Assembly (NCBI GenBank): GCA_958446785.1
Contig: CAUCXP010000060.1
Coordinates: 1 to 7,968, forward strand
From: an uncultured Collinsella sp.
GTDB lineage: Bacteria; Actinomycetota; Coriobacteriia; Coriobacteriales; Coriobacteriaceae
Length of the DNA: 7,968 bases
Direction: 5' to 3'
A model generated the notes under the pieces. The model worked only from the letters and a program-made list of their open reading frames with translations, was not told where the DNA came from and made no database searches. Positions 1 through 6,167 of the stretch are shown here, one piece after another. Made by a program: the position numbers and the translations under genes. Each line of letters opens with the position of its first letter. Position 1 is the stretch's first letter.

Positions 1-841
1 GAAGAGCATGGTCACCCTCCACATGTCCATAGCGATCGTTAATCTGCTTAAAGCCGTCAGCGTCCATCATAAGCAGATATACATCTTCGGCCTGATCCAC
101 ATTTGAGAAGAGCGACAGCATATAGGTCTCAAAACGGTTGCGATTGTTGAGGCCAGTCAACGGGTCGGTCGAGATGAGCTGCTCCTGGCAGATGATATAG
201 AGCAGCAACATGCTAATCATTATGCCGACACAAAGGCCAGGCACCGAGTATACGATCTGAAAGGTACCGCCCACCAGAGCGGGAACCGCAAAAAAGGCGA
301 GGGTGCGATAAATGGCCTTCTTTTGCAGGCTTTCGACTTTTCGAGCCTGAATAAAGGCATGCAAGGACGTATATATGACGTAGCAGTAGCTAACGATAGG
401 CTGAATCATATAAAGCGCTCCGCGACGATATACGCCCCGCGCATCGATATAGAACATAGCGTGCGTCCAGTAGCTGGTAAATGCCAGAACGACCACCAAT
501 GCGGTTGGCAACGTTAAAAGTACCACCCTATAGGGCGTGGTCAGGAGCCGTGAGCCCTGCATCGTCTCGGAATAGAAAAACCAAATGAGGCACGCGATGG
601 CGAACAGCGAAAACGAAACCGCGTTGGAAATCCAGTTGGCCGTGATGCCTACAGGAGTGCTCACGCCGTCCGAGAGCGTCCAGATCATATCGAAGAAAAT
701 GTAGGCAGCAGACGTGTAGCCCAGCATGCTAAACAAAAGCTGCTGGGTGCTCGAGAACAGGGAGCGACGGCTTCGTACGGCAAGTCCGATAAGAATAATC
801 ATGCACAGCAGGAATATCTCGATCTTGAGTGCCTTTACCAC
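1..841 (-). CDS. Membrane-anchored GGDEF-family protein, probable diguanylate cyclase (partial, C-terminus outside window)
   Basis: Reading the minus strand from a GTG at 841 gives 280 codons with no stop before the left edge, so the C-terminus is missing. About the first 220 residues are hydrophobic, with roughly six or seven membrane-spanning stretches (the first is residues 7-22). A typical GGDEF-domain opening follows: DPLTGLNNR at residues 226-234, then a metal-binding type DADGFKQIND and a YGHVEGDHAL segment. The GGDEF signature itself would lie just beyond the window, so cyclase activity cannot be confirmed here. Members of this family make the second messenger c-di-GMP at the inner face of the membrane; the membrane part is presumably a sensor of unknown signal. 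GTG was chosen because GGGAGG sits 7 nt upstream. The gene lies downstream of kdgT on the same strand but is separated from it by 188 bp with hairpins, so it is probably a separate transcription unit. Confidence 0.85.
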   Translation of the reverse strand, partial: MVKALKIEIFLLCMIILIGLAVRSRRSLFSSTQQLLFSMLGYTSAAYIFFDMIWTLSDGVSTPVGITANWISNAVSFSLFAIACLIWFFYSETMQGSRLLTTPYRVVLLTLPTALVVVLAFTSYWTHAMFYIDARGVYRRGALYMIQPIVSYCYVIYTSLHAFIQARKVESLQKKAIYRTLAFFAVPALVGGTFQIVYSVPGLCVGIMISMLLLYIICQEQLISTDPLTGLNNRNRFETYMLSLFSNVDQAEDVYLLMMDADGFKQINDRYGHVEGDHAL

Positions 842-906
842 TAGACGCCCTCCCTTCAATATCCAAGTGGCCAGAATCGCCCAATTCGAATCTGGGCAAC
901 AAACAC

Positions 907-923
907 CCCCTACTCCGCAGGGG
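907..923 (-). terminator. Small GC-rich hairpin, possible second terminator or leader structure
   Basis: A 5-bp stem (CCCCT and AGGGG, loop of 7 nt at 912-918) lies between kdgT and the GGDEF gene. Read on the minus strand it is followed by GTGTTTGTT, a modest T-rich tail. It could back up the larger hairpin at 941-984 or be part of the leader of the GGDEF gene. An extra GGGG at 927-930 allows an alternative pairing. Support is weak because the stem is short. Confidence 0.25.
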
Positions 924-940
924 TAAGGGGAATAATAGCA

Positions 941-984
941 GAGCGCCCGAACGTCACTGCAAGACAGCTCTCGTTCGGGCGCTC
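941..984 (-). terminator. Probable terminator hairpin downstream of kdgT
   Basis: A perfect 13-bp inverted repeat (GAGCGCCCGAACG at 941-953, its complement at 972-984) with an 18-nt loop begins 46 bp past the kdgT stop. On the minus strand it is followed by TGCTATTATT, T-rich but interrupted. Position and stem strength fit a transcription terminator for the kdgT unit. The long loop and broken T-tract make it atypical. Confidence 0.5.
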
Positions 985-1029
985 AAACGGCGCGAGTTGC
1001 ACGCCGGAATCATTGATGGATATCGATTG

Positions 1030-2052
1030 CTACTCGCCATCGATGTCGGTCGCGACAGCCTCTTCGATGGCCTCGACACCGGCAGGCGACAGGTCTTCCT
1101 TGCTCTGGCAGAACTTCTTATCGACCCAGCCGGTCAGAATCGGGGCCATGATTGCCGTGATGATGACGGCAGTGGCGATCTGCGCATACGCGGTGGGCGC
1201 AAGCTCGGCGTAGCGCGGTGCGACCTCGGCGAGGGCAACCGGTGTGGTCATAGCCGTGCCGGCAATGGTGGAGCAAGCCACAGCGGCCTTGCCATTGCCG
1301 CCGCACAGACGCTCGAACGCAAAGGTGATGGGACCGACGACAAACAGCGTGACAAGGCCCAGCAAGATGCCGGAAATACCGCCGGTGATAAAGCTCGACA
1401 GGCTCATGGACGCACCGAGCTGAAATCCGATGACGGCAATCGCGGGATTGGCACCGGGAACCAGCAGGTTCTTGATAAACGGGAACAGGTTGCCCAGAAC
1501 CATGCCAATAACGAGTGGCAAGATGGAGCCGATAATGGTGCCAATGGGAATGTTGGCGAGGCCGGAAACACCGAGGATGATCATCGTGACGGCGGGGCCG
1601 GCCGTAAAGAACAGGATACCGACGGCGCCCTGCTCAGACTCATCACCGAACTCGCCCATGATGCCCGTATAGAGCGCCATGTTGCAAAACGTGATGCCGC
1701 CGATGATAGACACGGAGCTCAGACCCAGGAAGTTGTCGTTAAAGAAATATGCCACGCCCAGGCCGAGAGCCGCTGCGACGACCAGCTTGGGAATCAGCAC
1801 GACGATGCCGGTCTTGATAGCGCCCGGCGTGGACTTAAAGCTGATGCCGGCGCCCACAAACAGCAGGATCGCGGCGACGATGGTATTGGAGCCACCGCGG
1901 CAGGCAGCCGTAAAGAATCCGCCGATCTCAAAAACCTGCGGGCAGAAGGTGTTGAGCAAAAGACCGACGATCATCGGATAAATCATGATGTCGCCCGGGA
2001 TGCGCGGGACCTTGAATTTCTTTTGCTCGTTGGCGGTTGCTTCCTGTGCCAT
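1030..2052 (-). CDS. kdgT: 2-keto-3-deoxygluconate permease (KdgT family)
   Basis: A 340-residue, very hydrophobic protein with about ten membrane segments. It would import 2-keto-3-deoxygluconate, an intermediate of pectin and hexuronate breakdown, across the cytoplasmic membrane with protons; this is known for the family, not shown here. Recognisable family stretches are IPGDIMIYPMIVG near the N-terminus, the GISFKST segment, MALYTGIMGEFG mid-protein, GPAVTMIILGVSG, and near the C-terminus AGTAMTTPVALAEV followed by ATAVIITAIMAPILT. Length is close to the roughly 330 residues usual for the family. The reading frame extends upstream to a TTG at 2082, but the ATG at 2052 (MAQEAT...) has GGGGG 5 nt before it and is preferred. 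The charged tail ending IDGE is extra. No KDG kinase or aldolase lies next to it in the window. It is 150 bp downstream of azlD on the same strand, so co-transcription is possible but not evident. Confidence 0.88.
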   Translation of the reverse strand: MAQEATANEQKKFKVPRIPGDIMIYPMIVGLLLNTFCPQVFEIGGFFTAACRGGSNTIVAAILLFVGAGISFKSTPGAIKTGIVVLIPKLVVAAALGLGVAYFFNDNFLGLSSVSIIGGITFCNMALYTGIMGEFGDESEQGAVGILFFTAGPAVTMIILGVSGLANIPIGTIIGSILPLVIGMVLGNLFPFIKNLLVPGANPAIAVIGFQLGASMSLSSFITGGISGILLGLVTLFVVGPITFAFERLCGGNGKAAVACSTIAGTAMTTPVALAEVAPRYAELAPTAYAQIATAVIITAIMAPILTGWVDKKFCQSKEDLSPAGVEAIEEAVATDIDGE

Positions 2053-2202
2053 GAAACCCCCATTTCCGCTGACGGGGTACAAAAGCCCACGTCACGCTTT
2101 GCTACAGTAAAGTTTGACCATGGTACCAGAAGAAATAGACCAGCTCGGTGAAAAACTCGACAAGTTGGGATGGAACGAGATTCGGCGCCCGCGACGCCAC
2201 CC
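2053..2202. other. Intergenic region between azlD and kdgT
   Basis: The 150-bp gap upstream of kdgT presumably holds its leader or promoter, but I see no convincing -35/-10 pair. It contains two overlapping 8-bp palindromes, ACCATGGT and TGGTACCA (2118-2129), about 66 bp upstream of the kdgT ATG, which could be an operator. A 35-codon plus-strand ORF starts at the ATG in this palindrome (2120-2227) but has no ribosome binding site. Confidence 0.3.
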
Positions 2203-2526
2203 CTATATAAGGCTCAAGACGATATAGAGTACGATGCCCGAGACGCAGCACCACAGCATCGATTTTGTCTTGACCGCCACGACCACGACGCCGGCGGCCG
2301 CAATCCAGGGAACCAAGGCAGGCCAGAGCCCCGCGTCGAACGCGCCGGGACTCACCAAGTCGTTGGCGACCAGCGCGGCAAAGGCAGCGGGCGGGATATA
2401 GCCCAGGGCCTCGGTAATACGGGGCGACAGGGTCCGCCCGCGCAAGGCGAACGCCGGCGCGATGCGAAAGAACGCGATAGCAGCCCACGACGACAGCCAC
2501 AGAACCAAGAACTCGTTAACGGGCAT
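2203..2526 (-). CDS. azlD: AzlD family branched-chain amino acid transport subunit
   Basis: A 107-residue integral membrane protein with about four hydrophobic segments, the normal size for AzlD. Family-like features are the N-terminal VNEFLVLWLSSWAAIAFFRI segment, the central EALGYIPPAAFAALV stretch (the E-x-L-x-Y-x-P-x-A-V/A pattern of AzlD) and a short hydrophobic C-terminus ending LYIVLSLI. AzlD proteins work with AzlC as the small subunit of an exporter of branched-chain amino acids or related compounds; substrate here is inferred only from family. The frame is open further upstream, but the ATG at 2526 is chosen because it gives the family length, is preceded by AGAGGT about 8 nt away, and overlaps the end of azlC by 11 nt, a usual coupling arrangement for this pair. 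Confidence 0.88.
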   Translation of the reverse strand: MPVNEFLVLWLSSWAAIAFFRIAPAFALRGRTLSPRITEALGYIPPAAFAALVANDLVSPGAFDAGLWPALVPWIAAAGVVVVAVKTKSMLWCCVSGIVLYIVLSLI

Positions 2527-3208
2527 CGCGGGCACCTCTTCCGTCAAATACAGCATCGCACGCCAGCGCAATGGTAATGCCGACCACGACGCTTGCCGGC
2601 ACGGCAATATTCACGAGGCCCAAGAACTTGCATACGGCGACGGACACCGCGCCCGAAACCGCCGCGACAACGTTGCCGCGCGACAGCCGCTGCGAAAAGA
2701 GCAGGCAGATAAAGAGCGAGGTGCAGACAAAGGCTGCAATGGCGGTGGGAACATCGACAACGGCGCCGACGATGGCGCCCGTCGTACACGATACGCCCCA
2801 TGTTGCGATAAGGATCACGTTGAGCACAAAGGACTCGCGCGGGCCCCAATCCTCCCCTTCAACCAACTTGGCAAGCGAGATGCCATATGCCTCCTCGGTA
2901 AGTGTCGCGGCAACAGCCAGCGTCTGACTCTTCGAGGCACCCGTCAGATGCGACGTGATCGATGCCGAGTAAAGCGCAAAGCGCGAGGAGATGGCAGCAA
3001 CGCTCGCGACGATCGACGCCGCAGGCACACCTGCCAGCCACAGGTTGCAGATCATAAACTGGCCGCTGCCCGTCACAAACGTGCTGCTCAGGGCAAAGAC
3101 CATCCAGGGTTCCATTCCCGTCTGCCCCATGATCATTCCGCACGGCGCGCCTATTGCAACATAGGTAAGCATCACCGGCCAGACGGTTTTAAAGATCCTA
3201 AGGACCAT
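2516..3208 (-). CDS. azlC: AzlC family branched-chain amino acid permease
   Basis: A 230-residue membrane protein, matching the usual AzlC length, with several hydrophobic helices. Diagnostic segments are PVMLTYVAIGAPCGMIMG at the N-terminus, then VFALSSTFVTGSGQFMICNL and ASVAAISSRFALYSASI, which correspond to the conserved G-x-x-Q-F and (R/S)xxLY regions of AzlC/YgaZ proteins, and LTEEAYGISLAKL. It should form a two-part exporter with AzlD for branched-chain amino acids. The frame continues upstream to 3442, across the intergenic region and into the HD gene. The ATG at 3208 is preferred because GGGAG lies about 6 nt before it and the protein then starts just ahead of the first helix. It is transcribed away from the HD-domain gene, with 126 bp between the two starts. 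Confidence 0.88.
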   Translation of the reverse strand: MVLRIFKTVWPVMLTYVAIGAPCGMIMGQTGMEPWMVFALSSTFVTGSGQFMICNLWLAGVPAASIVASVAAISSRFALYSASITSHLTGASKSQTLAVAATLTEEAYGISLAKLVEGEDWGPRESFVLNVILIATWGVSCTTGAIVGAVVDVPTAIAAFVCTSLFICLLFSQRLSRGNVVAAVSGAVSVAVCKFLGLVNIAVPASVVVGITIALACDAVFDGRGARDAR

Positions 3209-3267
3209 GCCACTCCCATTCTGGTAAGTCGTCTGCAGCGCACCTCGCAACGCAGCAGAAATATCAA

Positions 3268-3303
3268 CCGGTGGCAATAAAGTTCGCCTACAATTGCCAC
3301 CGG
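3268..3303. promoter_or_regulatory. Perfect 11-bp inverted repeat in the azlC/HD divergent promoter region, candidate operator
   Basis: CCGGTGGCAAT at 3268-3278 is repeated in inverted orientation as ATTGCCACCGG at 3293-3303, with a 14-nt spacer and a centre-to-centre distance of 25 bp. It lies between the divergent starts of azlC (3208) and the HD gene (3335). The right arm overlaps TACAAT (3289-3294), a 5/6 match to a -10 box reading toward the HD gene. That fits a dimeric regulator binding over the promoter. No good -35 hexamer is visible, and the repeat could instead form an RNA hairpin in the 5' leader of azlC. No regulator gene is adjacent in the window. Confidence 0.45.
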
Positions 3304-3334
3304 ATCGAAAGACACAACTTTTTAGGAAGTCATT

Positions 3335-4147
3335 ATGACAGCTATCGATCGAGACCGGGCGCGCGCAGCCTTCAAAAGCTACACCGATGCCTACGACGCC
3401 ACCAACCCACGCATCGCGCTCAAAATCGAGCATACGTACCACGTGGCCGAGGCATGCGATGCCGTAGCGCGCGAGCAGGGCTGGTCGTCAGATGATATTG
3501 ACTTGGCATGGCTTTGCGGCCTGCTGCACGATATAGGCCGCTTTGAGCAGCTGCGACGCTGGGACACCTTTAAGGACGCCGAGAGCATGGGCCATGCAGC
3601 GCTGGGCATCGAGGTCCTCTTTGGCGAGAATCCCGCCGATGCACCCGCCGTGACGAGCGTCCGCGACTTTATCGATGACCCGGCAGAAGATGAGCTCATC
3701 CGAGCGAGCATTGCCTATCACAGCGATTTCCGTCTACCCGCGCAGCTCGACGAGCGCACGCGGCGCTTCTGCGATATCGTGCGCGATGGCGACAAGATCG
3801 ACATTATGCGCACCATCGCCGACAGCACCGTCGACACCATCCTCAAGGTGGATGAGGACACGTTTCTCGCCAGCCACTTCTCGACACCGGCGCTTACCGC
3901 CTTTGACGAGCATCGCTGCGTCGCGCGTGACGAGCGCAACGAGCCGGCGGACTACCTGGTGGGGCTCATCTGCTTTATGTTTGAGCTCGTCCATCCGGCA
4001 AGCCGTGCACTGGCGCGCGAGCAAGGCGATATCTATCGCCTGCTCGACGCGCCCTTTGGCATTACGCGACCCTTTACCGACCCCGCCGCGCAGGCAACCT
4101 GGAGCCGCCTTAAGGACGAGCTGCGCCGCTGGCTGGCAAGCGCTTAG
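3335..4147 (+). CDS. HD-domain metal-dependent phosphohydrolase of unknown substrate
   Basis: A 270-residue soluble protein with the metal-ligand pattern of the HD superfamily: KIEHTYHVAE (His36 the likely first ligand), GLLHDIGRFEQ (His65-Asp66, the HD pair), MGHAALG (His87), AYHSD (His129) and DGDKID (Asp153). These proteins hydrolyse phosphate esters, often nucleotides, using a one- or two-metal centre; the extra histidines suggest two metals. The substrate cannot be told from sequence. There is no signal peptide or membrane segment, so it is cytoplasmic. The ATG at 3335 has AGGAAG 5 nt upstream, an excellent start. It is the only plus-strand gene seen. Its stop overlaps the stop of the convergent etfA by 4 bp (4144-4147), leaving no room for a terminator between the two genes. 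Confidence 0.9.
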   Translation: MTAIDRDRARAAFKSYTDAYDATNPRIALKIEHTYHVAEACDAVAREQGWSSDDIDLAWLCGLLHDIGRFEQLRRWDTFKDAESMGHAALGIEVLFGENPADAPAVTSVRDFIDDPAEDELIRASIAYHSDFRLPAQLDERTRRFCDIVRDGDKIDIMRTIADSTVDTILKVDEDTFLASHFSTPALTAFDEHRCVARDERNEPADYLVGLICFMFELVHPASRALAREQGDIYRLLDAPFGITRPFTDPAAQATWSRLKDELRRWLASA

Positions 4148-4989
4148 CACTCGAGCTGAGCCAGCAGTTCCTCAACGATCTCAACGGCATCGCCGACGAC
4201 CTTGTACCGGGCGGCACCGAAGATGGGGGCATCCGGGTCCTCATTGATGGCGACAATGCACTCCGCCCCACCGATGCCGGCGAGATGCTGGATAGCGCCC
4301 GAGACACCGATGCTCACGAGGAGCTTGGGCGAGACCGATACACCCGTCTGGCCAATTTGGTGGCGATACTCCAGCCAGCCGGCCTCCACCACGGGGCGCG
4401 TGCAGCCAAGCTCGGCACCCAGAGCCTCGGCAAGCTTTCGCATCAGCGGTAGGTTTTTCTTGGAGCCGATGCCGCGGCCCACCACGACTAGACGCTCGGC
4501 ATCGGCAATTGAGGCCTGCTGTCCCCACTCCTCGGCGGGAATCGAGATCTCGACACGGGCCTTAACGTCATCCGCTAGCACTACCTGGGCAATCGTGCCG
4601 GAGCGGCTATAGTCAAACTCGGGCGCCTTAAAGATGCCGGGGCGCACCGTTGCCATCTGAGGACGGTGGTTGGGGCAGATAATGGTGGCCATCAGGTTGC
4701 CGCCAAACGCCGGGCGCGTCTGCTGCAGCAGACCCGTCTCCGTATCCATCGAAAGCACCGTGCAATCGGCCGTAAGGCCCGTCTGCAAGCGCACGGCCAC
4801 ACTGGGCGCCAGCTCGCGACCAAAGGCGGTCGCGCCGTACAGAATGGCCTCGGGCTTGCGCTCGGCTACCAAATCGCAGATCAAGCGGGCGTAGACCTCC
4901 GCGTCGTTCTGACGCAGGCGCTCGTCACGACAGACCAGAACTTCGTCCGCACCGGCGCAAATCAGATGCTCCAGGTCCCCGAGTGAGCC
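4144..4989 (-). pseudogene. etfA: Electron transfer flavoprotein alpha subunit, ETF part cut off from its ferredoxin domain by an in-frame amber stop
   Basis: This is the ETF-alpha portion of what should be one ferredoxin::EtfA protein with 4990-5349; both are in the same frame and separated only by the TAG at 4990-4992. The composite would be about 401 residues, the right size for ferredoxin-fused EtfA. The N-terminal ETF fold is recognisable right after the stop (AGADEVLVCRDERL, then ICDLVAERKPEAILYGATAFGRELAP). The C-terminal FAD-binding signature is intact: GQTGVSVSPKL, then SGAIQHLAG and AINEDPDAPIFG (composite residues about 344-378). EtfA binds the FAD that carries electrons between the dehydrogenase and EtfB. 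There is no ATG or GTG start between the stop and the conserved core. The first TTG (4884) would remove about 35 residues of the fold, and an ATT at 4962 has GGAG 6 nt before it but would be an extraordinary start. I read it as disrupted unless the stop is a sequence error or is read through. Its stop overlaps that of the convergent HD gene. Confidence 0.85.
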
Positions 4990-5000
4990 CTAGGGGCTCA
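4984..5000. repeat. 7-bp inverted repeat centred on the amber codon of the ferredoxin::etfA reading frame
   Basis: The plus strand reads TGAGCCC, TAG, GGGCTCA: perfect 7-bp arms with a 3-nt loop. In the minus-strand mRNA this hairpin contains the UAG stop (4990-4992) at its loop. It may be chance, may be a site prone to mutation or polymerase error, or may have a role in recoding. It is too short and lacks a T-tract, so it is not a convincing terminator. Confidence 0.5.
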
Positions 5001-5349
5001 TGCCGACCAGTGCCACCAGACGGCAGCCGCGGGCATCGGCAAGCTCGCGCCCCTTGCCCATGAGCTCGAAGGCCACGGATGCAACGGCATCGTGCTCGTC
5101 AGTCTGCACGAAGATCCAGATGTCTCGATATGCGTCAAGGTCTGCCGCGCCGGCGGCCCCGTCGCGCTCAATCGAGATGGCGTTGACGGGGCAGGCGTCG
5201 ACGCACCCACCGCACAGGATACAGCCGTCGGTTACGCGGGCACAGCGATTGGGGCGCTCACCCTCCACCACAATGCCGCCCGAGGCGCAGGCGCGAACGC
5301 AGCGACCGCAGCCGATACAGGCTTCGCTATCGATAATCAGCCCGCTCAT
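4990..5349 (-). CDS. 2[4Fe-4S] ferredoxin domain of a ferredoxin::EtfA protein, ending at an in-frame amber codon
   Basis: As written this encodes 119 residues. Two iron-sulfur motifs are visible: CIGCGRCVRACA (Cys11, 14, 17, 21) and CILCGGCVDACP (Cys43, 46, 49, 53), enough for two [4Fe-4S] clusters. The first has Ala instead of the usual Pro after its last cysteine, and there is an extra Cys36. After the clusters come DIWIFVQTDEHDAVASVAFELMGKGRELAD and LVALVG, which are not ferredoxin but the first strands and helix of ETF-alpha. So the stop interrupts the protein inside its ETF fold, not between separate proteins. The start ATG at 5349 directly abuts the etfB stop (5350-5352), with GAGGGG about 9 nt upstream. 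In ferredoxin-fused EtfA proteins the clusters are thought to pass electrons to or from the ETF flavins. Unless read through, the product would be a short ferredoxin with a dangling partial ETF segment. Confidence 0.85.
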   Translation of the reverse strand: MSGLIIDSEACIGCGRCVRACASGGIVVEGERPNRCARVTDGCILCGGCVDACPVNAISIERDGAAGAADLDAYRDIWIFVQTDEHDAVASVAFELMGKGRELADARGCRLVALVGMSP

Positions 5350-6165
5350 CTATGCCATCCCCTCGATAATCTTGGCAAGTTTTACCGCCTGCTCGGACGC
5401 CGTTCCCTCGACGGCCTCGCACGTTTGGTCACGGTCGGGCACAAACGAGCGCACGACTTGCGTCGGTGATCCGGCAAGGCCGCAACGCGAGGGGTCGGCG
5501 TTTACGTCGGCAGCGCTGGCCACGCGCACGTCTGCATCCTCGGCCGCGCGAATACCGGCAATACTCGGCATGCGCAGCTGGCCAATCTCCTTGGCAGTCG
5601 TCATCGCACACGGCATCTCCAGGTACACCGTCTCCTCGCCGGCATCGCAGCCGTGAACGAGCGCCAGCGAGCCACACGTCGTAAATCCCGCGCTCTGCAC
5701 ACAGCTCACGTCGGTCACGCAGGGGACCCCAAAGGCGCCGGCCAGCTCGGGGCCGATCTGGGCCGTATCGCCGTCCACCGCCATCTTGCCGCAGATGAGC
5801 AGGTCAAAGTCCTCATCGAGTGCCTCGATGCCGCATTTGAGGGCATAGGTGGTGGCTAGGGTATCGGCGCCCGCAAAGGCGCGATCGGTCAGCAGCAGCG
5901 CGTCGTCGGCACCGCGGGCGATGCAGTCGCGCAGCAGCGATTCGGTCGCGGGGATGCCCATCGACACCACCGTCACACGCACGTCCATGCCAAAGCCGAT
6001 AAAGTCGTCCTTCAGCGCTAGCGCACATTCGAGGGCACTTGCATCGAAGGGATTAATGACCGCCTGCTTGCCATCACGCACGATAGTATTGGTCTTGGGG
6101 TCCATCTTGACCTCGGTGCTTCCGGGCACCGCCTTGACGCACACCACCATATGGAAATCACTCAT
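5350..6165 (-). CDS. etfB: Electron transfer flavoprotein beta subunit
   Basis: An intact 271-residue EtfB, near the family's usual 255-270. Recognisable segments are VVCVKAVPGSTEVKMD (residues 7-22), INPFDASALECALALKD (37-53), ESLLRDCIARGADDALLLTDRAF (75-97), AGADTLATTYAL (98-109) and LLICGKMAVDGDTAQIGPELA (122-142). The AGADTLAT...DGDTAQ(I/V)GP pattern is typical of ETFs of strict anaerobes, many of which bifurcate electrons between ferredoxin and a higher-potential acceptor; whether this one does is inferred. It forms a heterodimer with EtfA in the cytoplasm and carries the flavin that meets NAD(H) in bifurcating members. The frame opens at a GTG (6171), but the ATG at 6165 is preferred: GGGGG lies 9 nt before it and it follows the dehydrogenase stop (6168-6170) by 2 nt. 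The next gene starts immediately after its stop, so the three are translationally coupled. Confidence 0.93.
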   Translation of the reverse strand: MSDFHMVVCVKAVPGSTEVKMDPKTNTIVRDGKQAVINPFDASALECALALKDDFIGFGMDVRVTVVSMGIPATESLLRDCIARGADDALLLTDRAFAGADTLATTYALKCGIEALDEDFDLLICGKMAVDGDTAQIGPELAGAFGVPCVTDVSCVQSAGFTTCGSLALVHGCDAGEETVYLEMPCAMTTAKEIGQLRMPSIAGIRAAEDADVRVASAADVNADPSRCGLAGSPTQVVRSFVPDRDQTCEAVEGTASEQAVKLAKIIEGMA

Positions 6166-6167
6166 CT

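Noticed and set aside
829..2151. Long plus-strand ORF (440 codons) opposite kdgT
   Set aside because: It is the antisense shadow of kdgT. The product is rich in R, D, G, H and Q with no family resemblance, while the minus frame gives a clear permease.
2462..3280. Long plus-strand ORF opposite azlC
   Set aside because: Low-complexity charged product typical of antisense frames in GC-rich DNA; the minus strand encodes AzlC with clear motifs.
3209..3442. N-terminal extension of AzlC up to 3442
   Set aside because: It would cross the intergenic inverted repeat and enter the HD gene, lacks membrane character, and makes AzlC far longer than its family. The ATG at 3208 has a good ribosome binding site.
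4990..4992. Pyrrolysine or other special decoding of the amber codon
   Set aside because: No pyrrolysine genes are in the window, the protein family does not use that residue, and a loop position next to a lone stop is more simply a mutation or error.
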